DNA of 64,000 bases from an uncultured bacterium (GCA_949296775.1 CASFQA010000002.1:98305-162304), one strand, 5' to 3'. Shown: positions 7,423 to 16,690, counted from the first letter of the stretch. Notes: a model not told the origin generated them from the sequence alone. Made by a program: numbers and translations.

Positions 7423-8853
7423 TTAGGCGTTTTTGGTCAAGTCGACGATTTTGGCGTCGCCGATGAAGTTCCGGACCGATGTCGCCGCGGAGAACGCCCC
7501 ATCACGGGAGGGGTAGGTCTCACCCATAACCATGATCGAGCCGTTGTCTGAATAGACCCGGAACTGATAACGGTTCTGCTTGTCCTTGGCAATCGAGACC
7601 GAGTCGCCCAGGACTTTCGATTTGATGTTTTCGAAGGCGTTGAGAACCGAGTTCTTTGAAGAGTAATTGGCAGTGACCAACAGCGTCGCCCCGTTAGAAG
7701 CAACCAGCCGGCCTTTCCATTTTTTGCTCTCCTCATCGACGAAGACTTCGAACTTTCCTTTCTGCAACGGGGTCACCGGCCCGAAATCAACCCGCCACTC
7801 GCGAAGCTCTTCCTCGGGGATTTCCTCCAAATCGACGATCCGGCGAGCTTTGCCGAATTTCTTGACCGAATCGAGGGCGCTTTGAGCCAACTGGTAATTT
7901 TGGTAAATTTCGCCGGCGACGATAAGACGCGATTCATTGGCTGTGAATATGTGGAACTGGGCGTAGCCGTTCTTATCGACTTTGATACGCCCGCAATCGG
8001 CCGAGAGGTTTTTCTTTAAAGTGGCAATGCCGTTTTTCGCCCCATCGCGCGTTTTGTAACCCGCCGAAACGAGAAGGATCTCGCCGTTATTGGCTTTTAG
8101 ACGATACTTGAAGAAACCGGCCTCCGGGAACACTTCGTATTTCCCGTTGGTTTTCGTTTCCTTTTTAGTTATCGGGGGCTCTTCGCTCGGCACAGCCTCC
8201 GGCTCCTCTTTCTTTTCCTCCTCGACGGGGGCATCGTTAGCCGGTGCCGGTTTTTTCTCCTCTTCGGACGGAGGGGCCACTTTGTCCTCGGGCTGCACTA
8301 CAACCGAGGCCAAAACCGGTTTGGATTCCTCCTCAGGCGCCGCCTCTTCTAACAAAGTATCATCACTCGCATCCGGAACTATCGGATCAGGGTTCTCGGC
8401 TTTAAGGAGTCCATAAAGAGCAATGGAAGTAACGCCGCAAAGCAGAATGACGCCAGAAAAGACAAGCAAGAGAATAGCAGTCGTATTGGCGGCGATATTG
8501 AGATAAATGACCGAAAGCGCGCCAATTATCCCGAAAAATACCAAGGCTAGGAAAAGGGTTCCAGTCGGGATCAGCCGGAAACGCTGCTTCTGGACCAAAG
8601 CCAAAACAAAGAGAACGATTAGGCAAAGCAGCAGCAAATACAAAGCCCCGGCATATACCCAAGCCAAAGCAGACGCTGTGCCGGCAAGCCCGTCTTGGTC
8701 AAATTTCAATAAAGGAAGGATCGAATTGAACGATTCCCGGAAAACCTCTTCGTCGGCCATGAAGGGGACGACGAAACCGGCAATTCCCAAGACGAGAACC
8801 ACTAAGGTGACAGCGATCATCACCGCGGCCCAGATTTGTTTTTGCTTTTTCAT
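7423..8853 (-). CDS. Membrane-anchored protein with tandem DUF1508 (YegP-like) repeats
   Basis: 476 residues. There are four N-terminal membrane helices at about 8-30, 62-85, 95-115 and 125-148. An acidic Pro/Glu-rich linker follows (about 160-235, many EE and PE runs), then two long C-terminal units at about 238-345 and 365-472. Each unit contains two YegP-like halves: GKYEVFPEAGFFKYRLKANN with GYKTRDGAKNGI, then a second half ending in ARRIVDLEE, repeated as GKFEVFVDEE with NYSSKNSVLNAF and ending in AKIVDL. YegP/DUF1508 folds are small alpha-beta units of unknown biochemical role that occur as tandem repeats; the membrane anchor is the unusual part. By the positive-inside rule the repeats probably lie in the cytosol. 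Confidence 0.8.
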   Translation of the reverse strand: MKKQKQIWAAVMIAVTLVVLVLGIAGFVVPFMADEEVFRESFNSILPLLKFDQDGLAGTASALAWVYAGALYLLLLCLIVLFVLALVQKQRFRLIPTGTLFLALVFFGIIGALSVIYLNIAANTTAILLLVFSGVILLCGVTSIALYGLLKAENPDPIVPDASDDTLLEEAAPEEESKPVLASVVVQPEDKVAPPSEEEKKPAPANDAPVEEEKKEEPEAVPSEEPPITKKETKTNGKYEVFPEAGFFKYRLKANNGEILLVSAGYKTRDGAKNGIATLKKNLSADCGRIKVDKNGYAQFHIFTANESRLIVAGEIYQNYQLAQSALDSVKKFGKARRIVDLEEIPEEELREWRVDFGPVTPLQKGKFEVFVDEESKKWKGRLVASNGATLLVTANYSSKNSVLNAFENIKSKVLGDSVSIAKDKQNRYQFRVYSDNGSIMVMGETYPSRDGAFSAATSVRNFIGDAKIVDLTKNA

Positions 8854-8964
8854 AATTTATAACCTCGGCATTATTGTTAAAGAGAAACCGATTTATTGCA
8901 ATACCCGACAACAAGAAAAATGTAAAATCTCAGTTGCTAAACTTTTTGCCTTATATAGGAATTT

Positions 8965-9090
8965 AAGATAGGAAAAAGGATTTTCTCGCGTTGCCATCAA
9001 ATCTTTTCGTTATTATATTATTAAAACTTAACGAATTTTGTAATCTACGTTTTTAGGCTAAGAAAAAATCTTTTCTCTTTTCCCTATCTT
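8965..9090. repeat. Long imperfect inverted repeat in AT-rich spacer
   Basis: Arm AAGATAGGAAAAAGGATTTT (8965 onward) matches, in inverted orientation, the segment at 9061-9090 that ends in CCCTATCTT. About 75 nt separate the arms. A smaller hairpin TCTTGT/ACAAGA lies at 9087-9106. The stretch lies between rlmD and the DUF1508 gene, and no coding signal is seen in it. Confidence 0.5.
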
Positions 9091-9103
9091 GTTTTTCCCG
9101 ACA

Positions 9104-9128
9104 AGAAAAAACAATGGAAATGCCATTG
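9104..9128 (-). terminator. Intrinsic terminator after rlmD
   Basis: On the minus strand CAATGG, five-base loop, CCATTG (9128-9112), then a run of six T. Confidence 0.75.
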
Positions 9129-9139
9129 ATAACAAGTGG

Positions 9140-10498
9140 TTACCGCAAAGACAAAGCAACCACGGTTTCGACGTGGAAGGTTTGGGGGAACATATCAAAC
9201 GGCTGAATGGCATCAATCTGATATGCCTTTCCTAAATAAGCTACATCCCGCGCCAAAGTGCTCGGGTCGCAAGAAACATAGACTATCCGTTTTGGGCGTA
9301 GTTTAAGCGTGGCTTTGAGGAAACGCTCGTCCGCCCCTTTGCGCGGCGGATCCATGAATAAAACATCAACGGCTTCGCCCTTTTCCGCCATTTTAACCAT
9401 AAACGAAGACGCATCGTCGCAATACATCAGGAAATTGCTGATTCCGTTCCTCTTAGCGTTCCTTATGCCATCATGCACTGCTTGCTTAACGATTTCGACG
9501 GAAATCACTTGCTTCGCGCCTTTCGCGGCGATTAGGCCGATGGTTCCGATGCCCGAATAAGCATCAAAGACAATTTCTTCACCAGAAAGCCGGGCGGCTT
9601 TCATCGCGTACTCATAAAGTTTTTCAGTCATCACCGGGTTGGTTTGATAAAAGGATTTGGCCGAGATTTGGAAACCTACTCCGCAAAGAGAATCCTCAAT
9701 ATAGCCTTTTCCGTAGAGGATCCGTTCCTTTTCCCCTAATATCACCGAGGTGGACCGGGGGTTGATGTTTTGGATGACCGTGGTTATCTCAGGGCATTCC
9801 TTCAACAGGGCTTTAACGAAGTTGTTCCGTCCAGGAAAAGAATCGACCGCGGTTACGATAACAACCATTATCTCCGGCTTATAGTAGCTGGTTTTAATCA
9901 AAACATGGCGCAAAATGCCGGAATGGGAATCCTCGTTATAAGGCTCGATCCGCATCGATTTGAAAAGCTTCTTGCAAGCGGAAAGAATCGGCTGGGAACG
10001 CCGATCTTCGATGTAGCACTCTTCCACCGGGACAATTACGTGGGTGGAGGATTTGTAAAAACCGCAATAGACGTTTCCCCGGTCGTCTTTGGCGAACGGC
10101 ATTTGGATCTTGTTTCGATAAAAATAAGGGTCGTCCATCCCGACGCAAGGAGCGACTTCCGCTTTCATTTTGGCGAGCCGCCGAAACTGCTCCCGAACCT
10201 TTTCGGATTTAAAAGCCAGTTGTGATTGGTAGTCCAGCTGTTGGAAGCAACAGCCGCCGCATGCGTGGCAAATCTTGCAACGCGGTTGGATTCTATTCGG
10301 CGAAACCTTATGAAGCTTTTTGATATTGCCGAATAAAGCCCCGTTCCGTTTGTAGGCGATTTGGACTTCGCCTTCCTCGCCGACGAACATCCCTTCGACG
10401 AAAACAGTTTGTCCTTCGCCTTTGAAAACGCCTTTGCCTTCAAAGGAAAGGTCGACGCAGGCGCCGGAGATAATGTTCTTGGGAAAGGAAGACCCCAT
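9140..10498 (-). CDS. rlmD: 23S rRNA (uracil-C5)-methyltransferase, RlmD/RumA/TrmA family
   Basis: 452 residues. An N-terminal TRAM-like beta barrel (about 10-70) is followed by a Cys cluster CKICHACGGCC at about 76-86 that ligates a 4Fe-4S cluster. The C-terminal SAM-binding Rossmann domain (from about 280) shows FDAYSGIGTIGL (SAM loop), LFMDPPRKG (target-base binding) and YVSCDPSTLARD with the catalytic Cys. The enzyme methylates C5 of a uridine in 23S rRNA using SAM, or a tRNA or paralogous rRNA uridine in some relatives; position specificity (1939, 747 or tRNA 54) cannot be read here. The gene starts 3 nt after the metG stop and has no strong Shine-Dalgarno, so it is probably co-translated with metG. 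Confidence 0.92.
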   Translation of the reverse strand: MGSSFPKNIISGACVDLSFEGKGVFKGEGQTVFVEGMFVGEEGEVQIAYKRNGALFGNIKKLHKVSPNRIQPRCKICHACGGCCFQQLDYQSQLAFKSEKVREQFRRLAKMKAEVAPCVGMDDPYFYRNKIQMPFAKDDRGNVYCGFYKSSTHVIVPVEECYIEDRRSQPILSACKKLFKSMRIEPYNEDSHSGILRHVLIKTSYYKPEIMVVIVTAVDSFPGRNNFVKALLKECPEITTVIQNINPRSTSVILGEKERILYGKGYIEDSLCGVGFQISAKSFYQTNPVMTEKLYEYAMKAARLSGEEIVFDAYSGIGTIGLIAAKGAKQVISVEIVKQAVHDGIRNAKRNGISNFLMYCDDASSFMVKMAEKGEAVDVLFMDPPRKGADERFLKATLKLRPKRIVYVSCDPSTLARDVAYLGKAYQIDAIQPFDMFPQTFHVETVVALSLR

Positions 10499-10501
10499 AG
10501 G

Positions 10502-12109
10502 TTAGGCGGCCGCCTTCTCTTTTGGAGCCGCCATCAAGGAAGCGATGTACTCCGCCTCTTTGGCGGCATCAAGGCGGGGGAATAACGGGTCGCCTTTATT
10601 AATTAGATGATTATCCAGCAAGCCAAATGCCCCGACGTTTTCATAAACGCGCTCTTCCTCGGAAACGCCTAAGGCATCGAATATTTTATCGGCTTTTTCA
10701 ACGAGAATAGGCTTTAACAGCATCCCGGCGGTGAAGAGGACTTCGGCCAAATGGGCCATAACCGAAGCCAGTTCGGCTTTTTTGGATTCATCTTTCGCTA
10801 AGCCCCAGGGAGCGTTGTCTTCGATATATTTGTTCGCCGACGAAACCAATTCCATTACCTTGGCATAGGCTTCGGTTACCTTTAGATCGTCGTTCAACGC
10901 TTCGTAATCTTTGATGGTCGAAAGGCAGAGGTCATGCAACGCCGAATCGAATTGCCCCACCGACCCATGATATTCCGGAATCTTCCCGTCGAAGTACTTC
11001 CCGATCATCGAAACAGTCCGGTTGAGCAGGTTGCCGAGGTTGTTGGCCAGGTCCTGATTGACCCGCATGACGAATTGCTCCGGGGTGAAAACCGGATCGG
11101 AGCCAAACGGAACCTCGCTGACCAGATAATAACGGACCGCGTCGACTCCATACCGCTCGATAAGGGGGTAAGCCGATATGACGTTGCCTTTGGATTTGCT
11201 CATTTTGCCGTCTTTCATCATCAATAAGCCGTGAACAAAGACCCGGCTAGGCTCTCGAAGCCCTAAGGAATGGAGGAACATCGGCCAATAAATGGTGTGG
11301 AAGCGGTTAATATCCGGACCGACGACGTGAACGATTTCGGTTTCCGGATCATTCCAAAAATACTGAAATTTAGAGTCGTCGGCTTGCAAATACCCCAAAG
11401 CCGTTATGTAGTTGGTCAAAGCATCGAGCCAAACATAGACGACATGCTCAGGGTTCTCGGTTACTGGAATGCCCCAATCAAAGGAAGTCCTGGAAACGCA
11501 TAAGTCAAGGAGTCCTGGTTTGATGAAGGTATTCACCATCTCGTTTTTCCGAGTGTCAGGCGTTATGAATTTCGGATTGGCGTCGTAAAAGGAAAGCAGC
11601 CAATCGGAATAGGCTGAGCAACGATAAAAATAGGCTTGCTCGTCTTTTTTCTCGACCGGCCGATGGCATTCGGGGCAAAGATGTTCGGGCCCAACCTGAA
11701 TTTCCGTCCAATAAGATTCCTCGTGAACGCAATACCAGCCCGAGTAAGTCGAAAGGTAGATATCGCCCTTTTCGAGCATTTTCGAGAAGATCTTCTGCAC
11801 CGTCGAAACGTGTCTTTCTTGGGTTGTGCGGATGAAATCGTCGTTGGAAATAGCCATCGCCGACCAAAGCGAGGTATAGCTTTTGGCCACCTCATCGACG
11901 AATTGCTGAGGAGTCACCCCTTTAGCTTGGGCGTTTTTCTCGATTTTCTCGCCGTGCTCATCCAATCCGGTCAAGAAGAACACATCATATCCTCGAAGCC
12001 GTTTCCCCCTAGCGATCACGTCGCACATCGTCGTGCAATAGGCGTGTCCTAAATGGGGTGAGGCCGATGGGTAATAAATCGGGGTCGTGATATAGAACTT
12101 TTTCTTCAT
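10502..12109 (-). CDS. metG: Methionyl-tRNA synthetase
   Basis: 535 residues, class I synthetase. The ATP motif SPHLGH is at about 17-22, KMSKS at about 302-306, and the connective peptide carries a single CPxC-type knuckle (HLCPECHRP near 145). This makes it a short form lacking the C-terminal tRNA-binding Trbp111 domain found in Bacillus MetRS. It charges initiator and elongator tRNA(Met) with Met using ATP. The Shine-Dalgarno GGAG lies 8 nt before the ATG. The upstream rpmE terminator separates it from L31, and the leader is too short for a T-box. It is followed closely by rlmD. Confidence 0.96.
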   Translation of the reverse strand: MKKKFYITTPIYYPSASPHLGHAYCTTMCDVIARGKRLRGYDVFFLTGLDEHGEKIEKNAQAKGVTPQQFVDEVAKSYTSLWSAMAISNDDFIRTTQERHVSTVQKIFSKMLEKGDIYLSTYSGWYCVHEESYWTEIQVGPEHLCPECHRPVEKKDEQAYFYRCSAYSDWLLSFYDANPKFITPDTRKNEMVNTFIKPGLLDLCVSRTSFDWGIPVTENPEHVVYVWLDALTNYITALGYLQADDSKFQYFWNDPETEIVHVVGPDINRFHTIYWPMFLHSLGLREPSRVFVHGLLMMKDGKMSKSKGNVISAYPLIERYGVDAVRYYLVSEVPFGSDPVFTPEQFVMRVNQDLANNLGNLLNRTVSMIGKYFDGKIPEYHGSVGQFDSALHDLCLSTIKDYEALNDDLKVTEAYAKVMELVSSANKYIEDNAPWGLAKDESKKAELASVMAHLAEVLFTAGMLLKPILVEKADKIFDALGVSEEERVYENVGAFGLLDNHLINKGDPLFPRLDAAKEAEYIASLMAAPKEKAAA

Positions 12110-12130
12110 GCGAATATCTCCTCAAGGCAA

Positions 12131-12159
12131 GGAAAGAAAAGCCGCGGCTTATCCGCGGC
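12131..12159 (-). terminator. Intrinsic terminator after rpmE
   Basis: Minus-strand stem GCCGCGG/CCGCGGC with a five-base loop and a T-rich tail. Confidence 0.85.
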
Positions 12160-12186
12160 CATCATACCATTTGTTGTGATTAGTCG

Positions 12187-12402
12187 TTACTTATTTCCGT
12201 TGGCTTTGGCGAGCTTCTTGTTGAAGCGGTCAATCCGGCCGTCGGCGGCAACAAACCGTTGCTTGCCAGTGTAGAACGGATGGCAGTTCGAGCAGGTATC
12301 GACTTTGATTTCCTTAAGGGTCGAGCCGGTCTCGAAGGCGGAACCGCAGGTGGTGCAGGTAACGACGCACTTGTGGTATTCCGGATGGATGTCTTTCTTC
12401 AT
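12187..12402 (-). CDS. rpmE: Ribosomal protein L31 (zinc-ribbon form)
   Basis: 71 residues. The protein has the family opening [15 protein letters not shown], a zinc ribbon formed by CTTC and CSNC, and the diagnostic [23 protein letters not shown] tail. It is a component of the 50S subunit at the intersubunit bridge. The ATG at 12402 is chosen because AAAGGAG lies 7 nt upstream and the L31 N-terminus begins there; an in-frame extension to 12522 has no family similarity. The Cys-containing form is the one usually used under zinc sufficiency. Confidence 0.97.
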   Translation of the reverse strand: MKKDIHPEYHKCVVTCTTCGSAFETGSTLKEIKVDTCSNCHPFYTGKQRFVAADGRIDRFNKKLAKANGNK

Positions 12403-12488
12403 GTTTTTTACTCCTTTCGCCGTGCGATCGGTCGCCGCACAGAGAGTTACGAGCAAACGATACACAAGTGGCGAGCCTGAATCAACGT

Positions 12489-12503
12489 CCAATTTATAAT
12501 TGG
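12489..12503. promoter_or_regulatory. Palindrome with -10-like core upstream of rpmE
   Basis: CCAATT, three bases, AATTGG: a perfect 6 bp inverted repeat around a TATA-type core. It lies about 85 nt before the rpmE start and could be an operator or a promoter element. The flanking stretch 12504-12700 shows no gene. Confidence 0.3.
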
Positions 12504-12700
12504 AGTTTAAAAAGGGTCCCAAGCCTTTGTTTGGATTCCCTACTCGCTTAATCGTTCAATTCGTTTGTAAGGAAAAGATACCAATATCAAGGTTTCTAAA
12601 ATTACATTGACGAATCTTTTCCAGCTGTATTTTCAATTGGAACTCATTGAAAAGAATCGCCAGAATAATTGTCAATATTAAGACTCGATAGGAAGCGAGT

Positions 12701-13303
12701 TTAATGGGTGCCGACCAATTCGATTAAGTCATTGGGTCGAACGAGCATCGCTTTCTCGTAACTGACTTTCATGTCTTGCTTGATATCAAATAGCATGCCG
12801 GGCTTCATGTGATAGGGGATAAGGTGATGGGGTTTGATTATCTCGGCGCACCGACTGGCTTCTTCGGGACCCATATTGAACACACCATCGATTGGCAAAA
12901 AGGCATAATCAACTCCCATCTTCCCAATTTGTTCCATATATGGCACGTAATCGGTGTCGCCGGCGACATAAAGCAATGCTCCATCCACGCTGATCAAGTA
13001 ACCGACGCATTCGTTCGTCGGGTGGTTTTTGTTGCCCGCTGGGACCGCTTGGACATGAACGCCAAAGTAATCGAAGTCCAAATATTGGCCATCGATTAGG
13101 GCGTCTTTGGCTCGGATGATGACCGTCGTTTCCTTGAGTTTCACCAAATTAATCCCGTTGTGGTCGTAGTGCTCGTGGGTTATCAGCACCAAATCAGCCG
13201 GATAAGAGTATCCCTCACCAGCGAACGGATCGACGAAAACAACGTGCCCGTCGTTAGTCTCAATCCGGAGCGAAGCGTGTCCTTGGTAGAAAAGTTTAGC
13301 CAT
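12701..13303 (-). CDS. UPF0173-type metallo-beta-lactamase-fold hydrolase
   Basis: 200 residues. The metallo-beta-lactamase motif is THEHYDHNGI (about 44-53), with further metal ligands in NHPTNECVGY, AGDTDYVPYM and the final LIPYHMKPG. It matches the YtkL/UPF0173 group of small MBL-fold hydrolases whose physiological substrate is uncertain. The ATG at 13303 is preceded by AAGGAGG at good spacing. It overlaps the end of the upstream gene by 8 nt, so the two form an operon. Confidence 0.88.
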   Translation of the reverse strand: MAKLFYQGHASLRIETNDGHVVFVDPFAGEGYSYPADLVLITHEHYDHNGINLVKLKETTVIIRAKDALIDGQYLDFDYFGVHVQAVPAGNKNHPTNECVGYLISVDGALLYVAGDTDYVPYMEQIGKMGVDYAFLPIDGVFNMGPEEASRCAEIIKPHHLIPYHMKPGMLFDIKQDMKVSYEKAMLVRPNDLIELVGTH

Positions 13304-13892
13304 GCCGATCGTCCTCCTTGAAATAGATTTTACGCCATTCCGAACAAAAATACTTTTCGGGAACAAGCCAAATTTCCGGGCTGATTGAACGGCTCTGGAA
13401 AAAGATATTCAAGCCCAAATGAAAATTGGGATAAAGGTCAACTCGCCGTTCGACAACCGACAAGGTCATTAACTCGGAACTATATTCGGGGGGTATCTCG
13501 AAATAGGAGGCCTTGGCTAACGAATCGCGGATCTTCCAGTATATCTGCTCCTTCCGGTGGAGCTTCGGGTCCTGCCTCCCCAACTCCAGCAACGCTCCGG
13601 CGGTCCGCCTAAACGAATCAAGAGACGTCTTGGCCAAAGAAGGATTGACTAACACCCAAGTGGGGATTACCGGGTCGCCGCCGCTTACTAGGCATTCCTT
13701 AAAGCAATAGCCGAACCCGATTTCCCCCTCTTTAACCAATTTTTCCCTTTTCGCATGGGCTTTGGAAAAAACATCGAGAAGCCAATCCAGGCCACGCTTG
13801 CCGCAAACAGCCTTGATATCCTCGTTGTTAAGCTGGCGCTTTATCGAATCCCAATAGGCGTTTTGCTGCTGTAAGACTTCAGATAAATCCAT
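13296..13892 (-). CDS. Conserved-looking protein of unknown function
   Basis: About 198 residues, soluble, with no signal peptide or membrane helix and no recognised motif. It has a helical N-terminal part (MDLSEVLQQQNAYWDSIKRQL), then GEIGFGYCFKECLVSGGDPVIPTWVLVNPS and a C-terminal LGLNIFFQSRSISPEIWLVPEKYFCSEWRKIYF. The start is taken at 13892 rather than 13901, because a TACAAT -10 (13905-13900) covers the earlier ATG and ends 7 nt before the later one; there is no Shine-Dalgarno. The product is read together with the MBL-fold hydrolase that it overlaps. A functional link is only suggested by this coupling. Confidence 0.75.
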   Translation of the reverse strand: MDLSEVLQQQNAYWDSIKRQLNNEDIKAVCGKRGLDWLLDVFSKAHAKREKLVKEGEIGFGYCFKECLVSGGDPVIPTWVLVNPSLAKTSLDSFRRTAGALLELGRQDPKLHRKEQIYWKIRDSLAKASYFEIPPEYSSELMTLSVVERRVDLYPNFHLGLNIFFQSRSISPEIWLVPEKYFCSEWRKIYFKEDDRHG

Positions 13893-13899
13893 AACGGTC

Positions 13900-13905
13900 A
13901 TTGTA
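13900..13905 (-). promoter_or_regulatory. -10 box (leaderless) of the unknown gene at 13296-13892
   Basis: Minus-strand TACAAT ends 7 nt before the ATG at 13892. It is divergent from the tldD promoter. Confidence 0.45.
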
Positions 13906-13922
13906 ATATCGGAATTAAAAGA

Positions 13923-13928
13923 TACACT
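13923..13928 (+). promoter_or_regulatory. -10 box of tldD-tldE
   Basis: TACACT at 13923-13928 gives a start near 13935 and a leader of about 30 nt that contains AAGGAG before the ATG at 13965. This is an ordinary led transcript, in contrast with its divergent neighbour. Confidence 0.4.
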
Positions 13929-13964
13929 ATCTAAGTTTTCCGTTCACGGAAAGAAGGAGCATCA

Positions 13965-15371
13965 ATGATATCGAAATCGCTTGCCCTCCAAGTATTGAAC
14001 GCCTGCCTCGCCACCGGCGGGGATTACGCCGAGATATATTTGGAGGAAAACCACCCCGTTTCCATAACCCTGGAAAATGGGAAAGTCGAAACCGTCTCCA
14101 CCCCCATCACCTACGGGGCGGGGATTCGAATCCTCCAAGGAACCCAATCGGTCTATGGATCAACTTCGGACTTAAGGAAGAAGAACCTTTTGTCTTTAGC
14201 CGCCCGGCTATCTTCCTCTTTCTCCGGAGAAAGGCAAATCACCGTCAACAAGATTGTCAAAAACCGGGTCAAGAACATTAGTCCGATCAAAATCCATTTA
14301 AACGAGGTTCCGGTTGAAGAAAAAGTTGCTTGGCTTAAGAAAGGCTACGAAGCCGCCAAAGCGGTCGATTCCCGCATCGTCCGCATTCGAACAAGTTTCC
14401 TTAATACCTCAAAATCCGTGCAAATCTTCACTGCCGAGAATGAAATCGGCTACGAATCGGTAAACGCGGAAGAGCGAGGAAGGTTTGCGGTCGAAGCGGT
14501 GGCGAAGGACGGGGAAGCCATCGAATCGGCCTTCGCCGGACCTGGCCGCAGCGGAGGATGGGAGTATTTCACCGAACAGTTAGACGTGGAGAAGGTCAGC
14601 CGAAAGGCGGCCGAGAAGGCCATTCGCCTGCTCACGGCCAAGGAGTGTCCTTCCGGACGTTATACCGTCGTCGTCGGCAACGGTTGGGGCGGGGTTCTCT
14701 TCCACGAGGCTTGCGGCCATAGCTTGGAGGCGACTGCTACCGGAAAAGGTCTTTCGGTCTTCTCCCATAGCATCGGCAAGCAAATCGCCTCCCCCATCGT
14801 CACCGCCTATGACGATGGAACCATCCCCAACGAATGGGGGTCGAACAACATTGATTCCGAAGGGAAGAAAACCCAAAAGAACCTTTTGATCAAAGACGGC
14901 GTCTGCGTTGGCTTTTTAGTCGACAAGCTTGGCGGAAGGAGGTTGAAGATGGAGCCTAATGGCTGCTCAAGGCGACAAGACTACACTTTCGCCCCGACCT
15001 CGCGGATGTCCAACACTTACATCGCCCCGGGAAAAGACAGCCCGGAAGACATAATCAAAGACACGAAGCTCGGGATATACGTCGCTGACTTCGGCGGCGG
15101 TTCAGTCGAGCCGACGACCGGCGAATTCAACTTCTCGGCCTCGGAGGCCTACATTATCCGGGACGGTCATTTGGCCGAACCGGTCAAAGGCTGCACCTTG
15201 ATTGGCTCAGGAAAAGAAGTTTTGATGAATATCGATCGCGTCGGAAACGACTGTGATTTAGGTCAAGGCAACTGCGGTTCGCTTTCGGGCTCGGTGCCGG
15301 TAAACGTCGGTCAGCCCACCATCCGCATCAAAGAAATCACCGTTGGAGGACGGGGAGGTAAATTAGAATGA
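13965..15371 (+). CDS. tldD: Metallopeptidase TldD
   Basis: 468 residues, peptidase family U62/PmbA-TldD. The zinc site is visible as HEACGH at about 247-252 (LFHEACGHSLEA), with the third Cys ligand expected in the C-terminal domain near SGKEVLMNIDRVGNDCDLGQGNCG. TldD forms a heterodimer with TldE, and the pair degrades unfolded peptides threaded into the cavity. Known roles are microcin B17 and CcdA processing. The Shine-Dalgarno AAGGAG precedes the ATG. It overlaps tldE by 4 nt (ATGA). Confidence 0.95.
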   Translation: MISKSLALQVLNACLATGGDYAEIYLEENHPVSITLENGKVETVSTPITYGAGIRILQGTQSVYGSTSDLRKKNLLSLAARLSSSFSGERQITVNKIVKNRVKNISPIKIHLNEVPVEEKVAWLKKGYEAAKAVDSRIVRIRTSFLNTSKSVQIFTAENEIGYESVNAEERGRFAVEAVAKDGEAIESAFAGPGRSGGWEYFTEQLDVEKVSRKAAEKAIRLLTAKECPSGRYTVVVGNGWGGVLFHEACGHSLEATATGKGLSVFSHSIGKQIASPIVTAYDDGTIPNEWGSNNIDSEGKKTQKNLLIKDGVCVGFLVDKLGGRRLKMEPNGCSRRQDYTFAPTSRMSNTYIAPGKDSPEDIIKDTKLGIYVADFGGGSVEPTTGEFNFSASEAYIIRDGHLAEPVKGCTLIGSGKEVLMNIDRVGNDCDLGQGNCGSLSGSVPVNVGQPTIRIKEITVGGRGGKLE

Positions 15372-16690
15372 AAATCGAAAAGTTCTTCGAGTTGGCCAAG
15401 CAAGCCGGGATCGGCCAATCGCAGCTGCAAGTCATCAAAAGCTCCTCGACGAAAATCCGCCTTTTCCGGGGCGAGATCGACGAATTCAAAATCAAGGAAT
15501 CCCAAACCATAATCGCCTGCGGGATTTATGAAGGAAAATTCGGGTCGGCGATTTCCGAAAAACTCGACGAACAAGCGCTGGAAACCTTGATTGAGTCAAT
15601 AAAGCGCAACGCCTCGATATCGGAAAAACCCGATGAAGTCGGCTTATTCGCCGGATCGGCCAAGTACAAAAAGAAAAACATCTATTCCTCGGAACTGCAC
15701 AATACCCCAATCAGCGAAAAGATCGCTTTGCTAAAAAGGCTGGAGAAGGCGATAAAGTCTTATGACCCACGGATAACCGACGCCGATTCCGTCACTTACG
15801 CCGAATCGGAAAGCGACGTCGCCTTCTACAATTCGCTGGGGTTGAAACTAAAGCAAAAAGGCAATTACTTCTATTTTGTCGCGGGAGCCGTCGCCGAAGA
15901 AAACGGTGAGGTCAAAACTTATTACGATGAGCATTTTGGCACCGACCTCAAAGCCTTCAGCCCCGAAGAAATGGCAAAACGCATTTGCGATAAAGCTTTG
16001 GCTAAGTTCCATTGGTTCACCTGCCGGTCAGGAAAATATCCAACCGTCCTCGATCGAACGGTCTTTGCTTCGCTGCTTGATTATTTCCTGGAATCGACCG
16101 TGGCCGACAACGTCCAACGACACACCTCCTTCTTGGAGGGGAAGCTCAACGAAAAGGTCGGCTCGAGCAAATTGACCATCGAGGAACGCCCGTTGGAGAA
16201 AACCCCTTTTTACTCCTACTTCGACGACGAAGGGGTGGCGACGTGCAACAAGACCATCGTTAAATCCGGGCGTCTGCTAACCTACCTATACAATCGGGAA
16301 ACCGCCAAAAAAGACGGGGTCGAAACCACCGGCAACGCCACTTGGAGAGGCGGGAAAATCGGAACCGGCTACACCTCAATCTACGTCAAAAAGGGCAAAC
16401 AAACCTTCGATGAGCTGATCGCCCCCGTCAAAGAAGGGGTCTATATCACCGAAATCGCCGGCCTCGGAACCGGGATGAACGCCCGCTCGGGCAACTTCTC
16501 CTGCCAAGCCGAAGGCTATTGGATTAAAGACGGAAAGATCGAAAGGCCCTTAAGCCTTATCACTCTCTCGGGCAACCTGCTCCAGCTCATGAAAGACATC
16601 AAGGCCTTCGATAATCGCGCCCAACTGGATTCCTCATCCATCTGCAACGCCGATTGCTTAATCAAAAAGCTTTCGATAGGCGGCGAATAA
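15368..16690 (+). CDS. tldE: TldE/PmbA, partner subunit of TldD
   Basis: 440 residues, same superfamily as TldD but without the HExxxH zinc motif, as expected for the non-catalytic partner. The family C-terminal pattern GVYITEIAGLGTGMNARSGNFSCQAEGYWIKDGKI is present at about 350-385. The overlap with the tldD stop implies coupled translation and 1:1 assembly. It ends at a bidirectional terminator. Confidence 0.95.
   Translation: MKIEKFFELAKQAGIGQSQLQVIKSSSTKIRLFRGEIDEFKIKESQTIIACGIYEGKFGSAISEKLDEQALETLIESIKRNASISEKPDEVGLFAGSAKYKKKNIYSSELHNTPISEKIALLKRLEKAIKSYDPRITDADSVTYAESESDVAFYNSLGLKLKQKGNYFYFVAGAVAEENGEVKTYYDEHFGTDLKAFSPEEMAKRICDKALAKFHWFTCRSGKYPTVLDRTVFASLLDYFLESTVADNVQRHTSFLEGKLNEKVGSSKLTIEERPLEKTPFYSYFDDEGVATCNKTIVKSGRLLTYLYNRETAKKDGVETTGNATWRGGKIGTGYTSIYVKKGKQTFDELIAPVKEGVYITEIAGLGTGMNARSGNFSCQAEGYWIKDGKIERPLSLITLSGNLLQLMKDIKAFDNRAQLDSSSICNADCLIKKLSIGGE

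Noticed and set aside
12110-12186. T-box or riboswitch before metG
   Set aside because: Only about 75 nt separate rpmE and metG and the sole structure is the rpmE terminator; no T-box sequence is present.
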